From contig JADNRV010000008.1 in assembly GCA_015499995.1 (NCBI GenBank), forward strand, positions 248,001 through 312,000: a DNA stretch of 64,000 nucleotides. Reading direction: 5' to 3'. A program made the position numbers and the translations under genes. The stretch is from Flammula alnicola. Taxonomy: Eukaryota; Basidiomycota; Agaricomycetes; Agaricales; Strophariaceae. The notes beneath the pieces were generated by a model, which saw nothing but the letters and a program-made list of their open reading frames with translations, did not search any database and was not told the DNA's origin. Positions 34,601-45,421 of the stretch are shown here, in pieces; the first letter of the stretch is position 1; every line of letters begins with the position of its first letter.

Positions 34601-34724
34601 TCTATCTCTACGTGAATCAGACATTGAAAATTTTGTCAGATCGACAGGAATTTTGCGTGCCCAAGTTCTGTCAACGATATATCCTCGAGTTTGCTCTGTG
34701 CTGCATGTAGTGATGTTGGCTCAA
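31632..34724. other. Three-kilobase gene-poor stretch with decayed coding fragments
   Basis: No complete gene is visible. The left 100-150 bp is the protease promoter. A cluster of coding-like fragments on the minus strand is described separately. At 33129-33149 an AACGGGCT/AGCCCGTT hairpin (8-bp arms, 4-nt loop) occurs. The rest (33.2-34.7 kb) holds nothing that I recognise. Confidence 0.4.
32193..32760 (-). pseudogene. Decayed coding fragments of unknown origin
   Basis: Conceptual pieces read, 5' to 3' on the minus strand, MYAEDANCLTIPLDFAVEEW (upstream exon-like piece), then MISMMFSTTSRYVMNGRATV and onward to VEEQFVEI (32574-32383), then FENQEKLFSDESVLKNMERK (32393-32193). Splice-like GT/AG signals exist between them, but the frames cannot be joined without stops. 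The amino-acid composition is gene-like; I know no family. It may be a relic of a gene or of a mobile element. Confidence 0.25.
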
Positions 34725-34729
34725 CCTCG

Positions 34730-34830
34730 CCATCTCGCCACACCAGGCCTCGCCACCTGGCGATCGCCGGGTGGCGATCAAGAATTTCAAAAACGGGGTG
34801 GCGAGAGGTGGCGAGAGGTCCTGGTATAGA
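34730..34830. repeat. Left subterminal repeat cluster of the Tnp2 element
   Basis: At least seven TGGCGA/TCGCCA words occur in both orientations within 100 bp, able to fold into hairpins. Subterminal arrays of this sort are where CACTA-type accessory proteins bind. Confidence 0.55.
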
Positions 34831-35588
34831 CAGGGTTTAGTAGTCAATTTCTTACCAATTAAACCAAAGACCTCCACAACTAGCAATTTTCTGGCCATCT
34901 CGCACTCCAAACCGATGTTATACATGATTTTAGCCGCTTCGGCTGCTCTGGCGAAGCCCTTTTTTGGTCCCAGTTTGATGCCATCGCTCAGCATGGTCCT
35001 CGTCAAGGTGGATTCCCAGTGAAAAGGGCAGAAATCTAGATATAACTATATAAAACTGGGTATTTTTTTTTTTACCACGCTACACAATCTGGACTGTTTC
35101 CGTATGCAGATATATGTATTCATTGAACTACATAGAGCACAATCGAACTAGGCAAAGCGAAAGCTATCAAACCGCATCCAACCACATCCAACCACAGCGA
35201 GCAAAACCATACAGGCGGTGGTACAATCCCATCGAGCGCCATCGAGCTGTGGGCTGCCGATCCGTCTGCATGATCCTGTCGAGCGCCATCGAGCGCCATC
35301 AAGCTGGTTCCGCCGGATCTGCTCGTCAGGCGCACAAGTGGCGGGATAGCGGGTGTCGGCTGTTGCGAGCAAGCTGCGAGGTCGGAGGGAAACAAAATGC
35401 TACAAATTGAAGTCAGTATCTTTCTCGCAAGGTGACCGAAAGCTCACATTGCTCCCATTCAACCGTTGAGTATCTGGGAGGTTTCTTCTAATAAAGAGCA
35501 CTGTAGCGAGTGAAAAAAGAACCTGTGCGAGATAAAAAAAGACTGGTGCATTGTATTGGAATCGGTTTTGAGTCGTTTCTTGAGCAAG

Positions 35589-38205
35589 TTAATAGTTGTC
35601 GATCGAAAAGTTGGCACGGGCATCGGGAAGGGCATCGGGGAGGGCATGCAGCATTCTCAGGCTGGCGTCAATTTCGCCAACCTGCTCTTGGAGTTCCAGT
35701 TCTAAAAAGCAAAGTTCCGTTAATGGCGGTCTCGGATAAGCGGAATGTTGCGCTCGCGGCGCCAGCCGCTCACCTTAATCTCATCCTTAGGTAGCTTCTT
35801 GTAGTAATCCTCGAAAGCCGCACAGGAAATCGGCTCGTGGTCCTCGAGGTAGGCAATGTAGCACAAGTTCCTTCGGATGCAGCGGGTAAGTAGAATTCAA
35901 AACGGGCGGCGATTGCTGTACTCACTTTGCTGATGTACTCGCAGTAACGCGCTTCATCCCCACCGTGGGGGCATCTTTTGGTGTTGTGTTCAACGTTGCC
36001 GGCGCCGTGCTCCCAGTTATGGCTGCAGATTTAGTAACTTACCTGTTAGTAGGCTGTATAGGAATAGTTAATTGAATAGATAACTCACCGGGTGCAGTCG
36101 CTTTTTCAGACATCAAAGCATTGAGACGGGTGGAAGGCCCAGTAGGGGGCCCGAAAAGCATGTCCCTGAGAAAGTGTCAGCACACGAAGCAACGCAATCA
36201 GGAAATTTGAAGCAACTTACAACGGATTAATGATAGGCGCAAGCTTTGTGACCGCGACTACCGCAGGCTTGGCTGAGGTGAAGCTCGCAGCCGCAGGAGC
36301 CGCGGAAGTTGTGTTGTCGCCATCTGCTGCCAGTGGAGCTGTACTGACAGCCTTGGAAGCCTCGATGTCGTTGCCATTGCGAGTCGTGCGAGTCAGGGGC
36401 AGCTCTGCGAGAGTGGAAGCAGCTGGATCCGTCGTCGCTGATGCCTGCGAATCGATGCTGGCATCGGCAGGAGCTTGATCCATGCACGCTGGGGCTGTAC
36501 GAGCCACGTCCTCAGTGCCAATGCGGGTCTTCTGTGTCGTGGGAGCCGTTTCGTCGCTGGAAGCAGCTGGATCCGAGGTCGGGCTCGCCGTTGACGCCTG
36601 TGAATCGATGCTGGTGTCAGCGGGGGCTTGATCTATGTTGGTGTCATCCACCGGAGCTGTGCGAGCTATGCGACTGGCACCAGCGCGGGTCTTGCGAGCC
36701 GCATTGCGGACTGGAGATGCGCTTGCAGTTGTGCGAGCCTTGCGATTGGTGCCAGCACGGGTTTTGCGAACTACGGCCGGTTTTGCTGGGCTGGAAGCAA
36801 CCGGAGAGCCCACACTGGTCGGCGCAGTACTTGTTGTCGTTGAAGGCTGTCAGATGTTGGAGCAGAGTCAGTGGAGAGAAGCAAGAGATGGAAGAAGGTA
36901 AGAGAGGTTACTGTAGGCATCGTGTTAGACGTTGCGAAGTTCGGAGCTTGATGTGGAGGTGTTGCCATCTCGATCCGTGATTTTTTTGGTGGCGATGGGC
37001 AATAGATGTTGTCGCCAGCATCTGATGTTCCAGGAGAACGTTCACGCTTAGCAACCGCATGACCAGCACTGGTGGTGCCATCGAAAGGCTTGACATCTTC
37101 TGTCTTGATGGGCTCGACCTTGATTTTGTCAGCCTTCTTCTTCTCGCCGCTCCTCCAGGTTGAGTACGATCGTGAGAGGAGATAGTCGGCCTTCCAGTCA
37201 TCCTGGCAGTAACGAATGTACGGATATTTTGCATACAACCGCAAGAGAACACCATCACGCATAGAGGCACAAGAGGTACCCCATGACGTTGGCATCGGAA
37301 TTCCGCCTTTGAGCGCCTCGTTGTTGAGCTCAATGAAGAGAGATCGTAAGTAAGTGCGAATGGATGATGCAGTGGTGCCGTCGATGGACTTGCCATCTAG
37401 GGTTTCGATGTAATCCATTGCGACATTCTCCCCCGTCTCGGCAAGCCTTGTCTTCCCTCGCAGTGGCTTCCTGTCATTCACCTTCAGAATGCCTCCCTCG
37501 TCCTTCTTCGCACCCACTGCTTTTATGTACGTTTTCTTTTTCCAGTACCTAATATCCGGATGGTCAGTTTCAAGAAGCGTGTTCTCCTTGTTCGCAACCA
37601 GCATTGGTGCCAGAGGGCCGCTGGTACCCGACAATCCAGCAAATGGGTTGGCAGCATTCCGAAGTGACGAGCCCACAGCAGCGGTGAGATCCTCGTTCAT
37701 TTTCCTAGAATATATAGCTGTTAACGAGTACTACACCTGCAGTTGATGATCCCACTTACTTTATAGCATCGCGCTCCGCTTTGACACGAGTATACGCGTC
37801 GAAAACCTGCATATATGCACCGTTTTTGTGCTCCAAAAGGTCATTCCGCGATGCGTGATGGATTATATGCGCATATCGAGATAATGAGATCTGTTTGAAG
37901 TTGGGTGTGTCAGTATTCGCGATGTTGTCTGAACCCCATGATAAGTATAAGCATGTGAGGTGTCTTACGGTTGCCACAGATTCCACAGGTACTACAGTTC
38001 GGTTTTCTGGGTGCCGCGAGCCTTGCAAAGGTGCGTGATTGTCGTTTCTTGCATGTGTCGAGAACTGAAGGCCTTCAGTGCTGCGCGAGTAATGGTCTTC
38101 AGCACGGCGGTGATATCTAGCCTCAGAGGTATTGATATTTATGCTGTGCGACCTTGTAACAGGCCCAAAAGAGTCAGTTCGCTGGCTAAACGACATGAAG
38201 GACAT
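35589..38205 (-). CDS. Companion protein of the Tnp2 transposon (unknown function)
   Basis: Starts MSFMSFSQRTDSFGPVTRSH; exons link through 37760/37700 (AERDAIK joined to KMNEDLTAAV) and further introns to a stop at 35589-35591. An ordered core (IRYWKKKTYIKAVG, YIETLDGKSIDGTTASSIRT, YIRYCQDDWKADYLLSRSYS) is followed by a nuclear-type acidic/basic linker (KIKVEPIKTEDVKPF). Next comes a long Ala/Thr/Ser-rich region with repeated RKTRAGxxRxARTxP units (36217-36813), then a Cys/His-bearing exon (HNWEHGAGNVEHNTKRCPHG, GDEARYCEYIS), YIAYLEDHEPISCAAFEDYY, and a C-terminal helix (LELQEQVGEIDASLRMLHAL). Its position just downstream of the transposase suggests a DNA-binding accessory factor, by analogy with the second gene of CACTA elements. 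The family is not recognised, and borders of the 3' exons are approximate. Confidence 0.6.
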
Positions 38206-38311
38206 GGTGGGAGAGAGAAAGCTAGGACTTGAATGTGTGCAAGTCACGATAGTGACAACGCCGCTTTGGGCCAAGCTTGCGCCTAAGTACAACTAACTAC
38301 ACAGAGTACAA

Positions 38312-41300
38312 CTACACATAGAAATCATCATTGTCTTCTTCCTCGGCGCCTCCTATCGACGCAACATCTAAGCCCATTTTTTCACACACGTAGCGAAGGT
38401 TGTCAGGTGGCTCGTTCATCGGCGGCATTGCTACACAGCTTGATATCCATTTTGCCGGAATAACCTCGAGTGTGTCGTCTCCACGGTATTCACAAACCCA
38501 CAATGCTCGGCTTGATTGTAGAAGTATCTGAGCATCAGGGTCACTGAATACTGAGACCATAGCACAAGTTTTCTTCTCGCCATTAAACTTTGCCTGGAAG
38601 AAATACTGAAGCTCGGCAAATTTTGGATGTTTCCGCAATCCGTTGTTATAATACTGTGCATCAAATCATGTAAATTAGTAGATTCCATCTGAAAGAAATG
38701 TACGCACTTTAATATTCCGACCCATTCTTACTTTCTCAAGTGCTTTGTGCTTCTCTTTCCAGCCACCGCGCACAATCTGGCCATTAGGAAGGCGCATCCG
38801 AGCCCATTTTTGAATTCGTGGGTTCCACTCTGGATCGACTTCCATGTTCTCGACGTGAGAACAGTAATATCGCACAGCAGTGACCTCTACATCTGGCAGG
38901 GTGTGCGAATACTTTTCCCGATCACCGAGTAAAATGTAGTCATCACCCAAGTCGTCTGACACGCGTGGTAACCCACGCTCGGGTTCGAGATCTGGCATCA
39001 TGCATTTTAGGGCGTTAATTTGGCAGCGACGAAGGCCACGCTCTGAGAGATTTGCGAATGGCTGGGAAGGCTGTTTGATCTCTTCTCCAAGGTTTCCGAT
39101 GGTGCGCTCCATGGTCCATTGGGTGTAGTAAACCCCTGGACCGAGTCGGATAATTTCAGGAACAAGATGAAGGAGTGCGTGAATGCTTTGTCGACAGAAA
39201 TGGATGCGTGATTCTTTTCGCTGGTAGTAAAGCTCTTCAAATTCTTCTACAAATTCAACCAATAGCTGGTGGGCTTCGTGAAGTTCCTCTGTTTTGATAG
39301 ACCGCTGATGAACAAGGCGAACACCACGGACCAGTTTGCAATAATTCTTCCAGTACTTGTCTGGCAGAATGCCTTTGAGTAATGCCGGTCCCAGGCTATA
39401 AATATACGTGAGATATTCCCAAGCTTTGTAGCCGCTGTTGATTTTTTCGGCAGGATTTCGTGGTGGGCGATCAAAAGATCCGGGAAGATATGGCGTTGCC
39501 TCAGCGACACGTCGGCCATGTTCTTTCCAAGTATTTCTAGTTAAACAAACCCAATCCCATGTGCTTTTGTCATCGTCAGGATCACAGTCAATTGTTCCGC
39601 GCCATAGACTAAGCAGCAAGTCCGTGAGATTGAGAGCAATGAGATGCATCAGATCACCTCCGAAACAAGCAGGTACGCCTATTGTGCGTGTGGCCGGGAA
39701 TCCGCTGAATATACTCGGCTTTGTGATCCCAGTTTCTCGCCTGTTCTCCTGGTGCTGTCCCTGTGTCCGTGAGTTTAACACCTTGTTGAGGGCATCAAGG
39801 TATTCTTGTCGATTGCTAGAACGAAGATGACGAGCATTGACATCACCGTGGTCGCAACCTTCTACATTGTATTCGAGGGGTTTGAGAAGGGCCGGATAAT
39901 AGTGATTTCCGCCGGTCTTTCGCCTTCCCTTGACAGGGCAATAGAGGCGGCATCCATAAGCGCCTGAGTGTCCTGTGAGTCCATTGAGATATGTCATTCC
40001 AGGTCCGTCTGCGGACCCGAGGTAGACAAACGGGTGTGAATCAAACACCTGATTTTCGTAAGCATCCCAAATGCAAAGGCCTTCTTTCATAAGAGCAGAG
40101 ACATGGTGCAGTCCAGGGAATAAGAAGGAATCCACGTTTTTCGGCTTGTTGGGGCCTGGGATAAATCCACCGGGAAATACATGGCGCTTTTTGTACCGAA
40201 GGTTAGGCGCAAGGTCTAGAACGACCCAGATATAAATCCAGCAGTCGGACTGTTTGCTCTGGTAGAGCTGAGCGCCATCGATTGACATAAGAAGGACGGT
40301 GTCCTTGGCGGTTATGTTTCCGGAGCGCACAGCATCAAGGTAAGCAGTACCGTGATAGATATCCTCCCAGTCTTCGAGCTTGTTACCATTCTGTTCAAGT
40401 TGCTGTAGAATTTTCTCCGTTTCTTCATTTCGATGGCGCATTGCCTTCGCAGTTTCGGGGCTTCGCCAAAGCGCCTGAAGCTGGGGCCCCAACGGCATGG
40501 TATGAAATTGCCGTTGGGGAACCTTTTTCGTTCCGTTGCTTGACGCAAGTAGCACGGGGTCATACCGTGATTTGTGGCACTTCGGACAAGCTTCGAGCTC
40601 AGAGAAAGGGCCGGTATAGGCAATGCAAGTGTCTGGGCACATGTCGTGCATGACGGAATGAACTCCAGTAATTTCCGCAATGCTTTGCTTGACCTGATAA
40701 TGAGAAAGAAGCGGTTCTCGCTCTTCATCTGGATGAGTGCGGTCCATATGACGTTCGAACGTTTTGCGGACATGTTCGTACACCTCCTCGGAGGCATTTG
40801 TTGTATCGAGGAAGAGCTCGATGGAAGTACGCAGCTCAGGGGATTCGTCAAAGTCAAGAGGAATGGTTAGAGGGTCTCGTAGACGCTCGAGAACTTCAGC
40901 ATCGAGCCCATCAGCATCTAGTGTCGCATTTTGCAGTCCAGCGATGAAAGCCTGCGAGATTTTGAGCTCTTCAAGCGTCGCAGCCACCTCGACAAAGTCT
41001 TCTTCAGAGGGCGCTTCTTCGCCGGCATCGCCAGCTCCAAGTCCTGCATCGTCTTCAGGCGACGGTGGCCTATGCTGTAGTGAACCGGGGTCTGCTTGAT
41101 CGCTGTGAGTTTGCTCCTCCGGAATCTTATCGAATTGCAGAAAATGATTATATTAGTGTTTTCGTTTTTGTTACGGTCATCCTCTCGCCAACTAACTAGA
41201 TTACTAGCCATATCTCCAGCATCACCTCCACCACAATCCAAATCCATTCCTTCTCCTTCAGATCCACCCTCTAATCCAGTGTCCTCCCTTTCTTCATGCA

Positions 41301-41598
41301 TCTGAGGTATGTTTGGCGCCCTAGCGTCGTTGAGGTCGGGGTCGGCTTCGTTTCCGTGGACTCGAGTAATCTTGGGCGGGCGCTCTGTTGGCTCAGCTGA
41401 CGAATCCCGCGAACGAGGTCTGGAGCTCGGAGGAACTCCTGTGGCAGACGTAGATGCTGTTGTATGAGGAGCGGGTGCAGTGGCTTCAGAATTGCGATAT
41501 GCTCGATGGGCAAACCAGGTAGAACGGGACACCTCTTTCGGACGAGCGGGATCCCGAGTACAGCGGGCCAGGCAGTTGCAAAACCATTTCCGTTCCAT
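38312..41598 (-). CDS. Tnp2-family transposase (Transposase_21 type)
   Basis: Exons 41598-41197, 41125-38708 and 38653-38312 join in frame to 1053 residues. The N-terminus MERKWFCNCLARCTRDPARP with VSRSTWFAHRAYR is the Cys/His-containing start usual for fungal Tnp2 proteins. Family landmarks follow: HDMCPDTCIAYTGPFSELEA with CPKCHKSRYD (zinc-binding look), LLMSIDGAQLYQSKQSDCW with IYIWVVLDLAPNLRYK, VFPGGFIPGPNKPKNVDSFL, HSGAYGCRLYCPVKGRRK, and FGGDLMHLIALNLTDLLLSL, which should supply DDE acidic residues; later comes YTQWTMERTIGNLGEEIKQP. No internal stop or frameshift was found, so the enzyme may be active. The tail (GLDVASIGGAEEEDNDDFYV) is acidic. It acts in the nucleus on the element's own ends. 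Confidence 0.92.
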
Positions 41599-41924
41599 GG
41601 TAGAGTGTCCCAAGCTTCGAAGTGGAGAGCGTGCACGGTGCGCGCAGACTCAGAGCAGCACAGGGCAGAGAGACGCAGATAGACGCAGAAGAAAGTCGAA
41701 CACGACTGGTCGTGATCAAGATATGGATCGATGTGGCTATACGCCATGTGGCTTTCCATATACGGATCGGTATATTTGTACGTGCTTACCTCCCTTTCTC
41801 ACTGGGGTGGATTCCCCACGATCATCCCACGATCATGCCCCTGTCGCGCCCTTGAATCATTTTAAAAGATAACTTCACAAGTACAATACCAATAACTAAC
41901 CTCAGATTGTCAAATTTCCGCGTT

Positions 41925-42020
41925 TTGACTCTCGCCACTCGCCAGCACTCGCCACTTTCCCACGCCATATGACTCGCCGTGACGGCGATTGGCGAAAGGT
42001 TTTAGAGGTTCGGCCATCGC
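41925..42020. repeat. Right subterminal repeat cluster of the Tnp2 element
   Basis: Repeated TCGCCA words, with a TCGCCGTGACGGCGA palindrome, mirror the left-end cluster in motif content. Confidence 0.5.
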
Positions 42021-42030
42021 CACTAGCTGC

Positions 42031-43018
42031 ATGTCGCGTTTTGGGTTTGGGTTTGCACTTCGTCCAGGTCGCTTCCTGCCCAATTCCTACCTTTATTTTC
42101 GGTTCGTATCATTTCGATTTCTCTCACTTAATTGACCCCTTCGAATCTTCGCCTTGTTTCAGCAGAAGCGCCTGGCATGTGCGAAATACACCCATTTCTA
42201 TGCTCCACGGCGCCACTGTCGTCCTCGAACCATCCAACCTGAACGTGTGAGTGACGTGGAGCCGTTGGAGGAGCTTGGGGACCGTTGTTGCATTGCGGCG
42301 ACAGATCTTTGGGTCGTGGATCCTTGGAGAATCGAGGATTGTCCCAACTTCTGATTGCAAGAAAGTGGAGTACTCGAAAAACCTTGTTGAGGAAGGCTGC
42401 ACGTCTGAACAAGGGGATACATGGAAGGCAAATAAGTATTGTGACACTATGATACTTTGCATCATTCTTCAGGAAATGTGAAGCGCGTTCGTAAGAAGAT
42501 CAAATCGAAGAACATGAGAGTGAAGGTTTGGCGTGTTATCCCTATGACCCATCTACGAGCGCGGCGTCAGTGTAAAGGCATGTATAGTTTATCCTCCATT
42601 TCTTTGGCTCTTTGAATTTATGTTTGATTTACCAGGACTTCGCTGCGCGCACGTCCATCTGTAACCTCTTTTGATAGCCGACCAACCGACGCTCGACGAT
42701 TTAGTAACGAGAACTCGCAGTCTCGTCTTCCACTGCGTTAGGTACGTGCTTGACGGGAGCCAAATGGTTCTCATCATGTCGAGCGGCAAAATCGTACGAG
42801 TGTAAGTATATAATAAAACCTACTTAAGACCTCAAAGAAAAGACTCGAGCTTGATAGCGTGATGTCCCACTGCATAGGCTGAGATAACACATCTGGTACA
42901 TAGAGAATATCATGGGTTCAATCTAAGAGATCCTGAGATGGTCAAAAACCACATATTACTACACTTAGACAGAGAAATGATCGAAAGAGCGTATTTGAAG
43001 GGCTGTCCTGAGATTGAT
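42031..43018. other. Stretch between transposon and F-box gene, no complete gene
   Basis: Some plus-strand segments look gene-like, for example EPLEELGDRCCIAATDLWVV (about 42258-42320) and KRVRKKIKSKNMRVKVWRVI (about 42483-42540). They lie in frames interrupted by stops and I cannot assemble them. Confidence 0.35.
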
Positions 43019-44321
43019 TTAGACATATAGATGGTCTGCCGAAAACGTGAACTCGAGCGCTGTGCTCTCCAAGAGTCGCGGGAACCGATCCTCATCCAAA
43101 CTATCCAAGACGTCCTCCGCTTCATCTTCATCCCTGTAAAATGAAAGCCAAACAATCTCGACCGAAACGCGACCTAACATGGGGAACGCGCCGGATTCAG
43201 TGATCACCGCGTCGAAGGCGGACCATTCCTCTGACTCTGTACGGCATGTATAATCCGTCTGCACCCCAACGCGCAGTTGGAGCTCTTCGAGGACGTTGTT
43301 CCCTGCGATCATTCTCAGCTCACGGCTGAGCCCACACAAGGGATCGTAATGGTCTCCATAAACCATGTAACTGAATATCGCTGATCTGAGCGTCCGGTGC
43401 GCATTAGCCGCAAGGCTTGCACCTAGCCCTACCAATTCCACAGGCATTGCAACTGTATGAATGCTCCGTCAAATTTCTTACTTATATATGTGGCAACAGA
43501 CTTTACTCACTCATTATAGAAAGAGACTGAAGCTCCATTGTCGTCTTTAGGAGTTCGTCAATGGGGTAAATGTCACTCGCTGTCTCCATGTCAAAGGAGG
43601 CCTTTCGGAGGCAGCTAAAGTCGATTGGACCACCTGCATTTGGACCAGTGGATTGCATGAGGGCTGCGAGAGCACCATAGGTTTTTGGACGGGCATATAA
43701 CGACACTGGTGTTGGCATTTTACTACGCCTGACAACGTGATTAATTTCAGGAGGAGTCATTTCAAGGTCCTGAAGCCGGAGATCAATGATATGATCACAA
43801 AGCGAAAGCGCAGTGGCCGGAAAATTCGTAAACGACCGGATTTCGAGGTCGGTGATTGTGGGCAGCTGGATAAGGGAAACCAATGAGGATCGTATTGATT
43901 CCGGAAATGTATTCCAGTCGGCTCCTGAATGCGATCGAAGTTCAATAGACCGTAGAGAGGAAGAGCGCTCCTTCAGCACTTCGAGTATTCTCTGGTCGCT
44001 GATGAGGTCGTTGACCGGGTAGTACCTCAAACCTTTTAAGTAGCGAGCAATGTCTGGATTCCTACGGAGCAAATCACTGAAACGGTGTGCCCTCAGTGCC
44101 CCTGCGTCCTTATCGAGGACGAGAGATGAGAAGAGGTGCCTACGACATTGCGGAACCAAGGATTTGCAAACCTGCGATAGCATTCGGAGAGATCTGGTAT
44201 CCGGATCGTTCCCAGCAGCCAATAGGTCGATAATGGACGCGAGGACATCGAGTGGAAGTGTGGTTTTGGGCTGCATAATTGAAGTGGGGATGAAAGGCGT
44301 ACGATGGCTCGGCGCCGCCAT
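43019..44321 (-). CDS. F-box/LRR-like protein of the expanded basidiomycete type
   Basis: Exons 44321-43511 and 43452-43019 join in frame to 414 residues. After a short basic leader comes an F-box-like segment (LPLDVLASIIDLLA, SLRMLSQVCKSLVPQCRRHL, FSSLVLD). Leucine-rich, repeat-like stretches follow (LEVLKERSSSLRSIELRSHS; LVSLIQLPTITDLEIRSF; LCDHIIDLRLQDLEM), ending with VLEELQLRVGV and an acidic C-terminus. F-box proteins link substrates to SCF (Skp1-Cul1) ubiquitin ligases. The F-box is divergent and could be non-functional. Proteins of this layout form large, fast-evolving families in mushrooms, and the target cannot be predicted. Confidence 0.7.
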
Positions 44322-44529
44322 GTTAGGCCGTGTTGCTGTAAAACTCCCGAGAACGCCGGGGCCTTGTGTGTGGGCTCAGATACGGTGGGCGATCCCACCT
44401 TTGTCCCACCTGTACTCGGGAGCAGGCGGATCTCCGGTGAGCCCAAAGTTGCTCTAGGCCAAGCAGCCTCGCTGCAATAAAATTGACTCTCAAAAGTGTT
44501 TTCGTTGTTCTATTCAATAATTTCAATTA

Positions 44530-44765
44530 CAGGTGCTCATTGAGGCCTTGAGGTCTAAGAAGGCAGCGAGTCAAAAATCTTCCACCACATCGAAAATCAA
44601 AAGCTCAGGATAAGGCGAAGAAGGGTAGCAGCAGCATTGCTCAGAAAAGCAAAGATCAGGAGGCAAAAGAAAATTCTGCGAAGAAAGCAAAGGGTCCCGC
44701 TGCCAGGAAGAGAAAGAAAGTTGCGACAAATGATATTAATAGGGCGGCTTGGGGGCGGCAAGTAG
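44530..44765 (+). pseudogene. Lys/Ser-rich coding remnant
   Basis: After an AG-type acceptor near 44533 the sequence reads VLIEALRSKKAASQKSSTTS. It breaks at a TAA after KIKSSG, then resumes in another frame as KAKKGSSSIAQKSKDQEAKE with KRKKVATNDINRAAWGR. The basic, nuclear-tail-like composition across a frame break suggests the 3' end of a lost gene. Confidence 0.3.
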
Positions 44766-45421
44766 TTATATGATATACCGTTTCATCCCAATGAAGCGCA
44801 CGCGCCTTTGAAGGTGAAATGCTGAAAAGCTTGAGAGAATGAGAGATCCGTGGCAGGATGAATGAGATAATCTAAGAGCACCGAAATACATGATCGAGGG
44901 TGGATCACTGAAATTCGTCTTCAACTTGGGTCAGAAATCACACAAAGAGAAGATCGAACGATGCCGTGATCTCAGCTTGTTCACCTTGGTTCACTGATGA
45001 CATTTTCATCAGAGTATCATTCTGAGTATGGTGCCTATCTTTCTAGCTGTGCATATAACGTCTTATCTTCAGTCTGAGTCTAGCGTCTCGATTTTTTTTT
45101 CTCTAGTTACTTCACCGAGCCACCCTTAAATCAACCCTTATCGTTACCAAGGGTACGTCTCAAGCATTAACACCTCTTACTCCATGATCCAGGCAAGTAC
45201 AGTAGAACCATTCACCCATGTACCGTGAACGTGGAGGATGCGTATCTGGGAACAAAATATTATTGAATAGGTGGCGAGTATCCAACGTGTATATTGAATA
45301 CCCACCGCCTAACACAATACAAGATCATGAATGAAATAAGGACCACAATGGTGCAATAAAGAGCTGAAACAGCCACCTAGGGTATCCAATATGTTGGCGC
45401 AGTTTCAGCAAATATCACAGG
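44766..45421. other. Intergenic, nothing recognisable
   Basis: 3' flank of the Rap1-like gene. No open frame is supported. Confidence 0.4.

Larger units (their letters stand above)
34725..42030. mobile_element. Tnp2-type (CACTA/EnSpm-like) DNA transposon, apparently intact
   Basis: Two minus-strand genes, a Tnp2 transposase and a companion, lie between two GC-rich ends dense in TGGCGA/TCGCCA words. The left end is about 34730-34830 and includes a palindrome around CCTGGCGATCGCCGGG. The right end is about 41925-42020 and includes TCGCCGTGACGGCGA. The ends are alike in motif content rather than as a clean long inverted repeat, and I found no certain target-site duplication, so the borders are approximate. 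An extra open stretch at 34820-35006 (minus, MTRTMLSDGIKLGPKKGFAR onward) runs into the left end and may be a third element gene or a remnant. Confidence 0.75.

Noticed and set aside
44545..44765. Possible histone-like gene
   Set aside because: Lys-rich, but the frame is broken and no histone fold is visible; kept only as a remnant.
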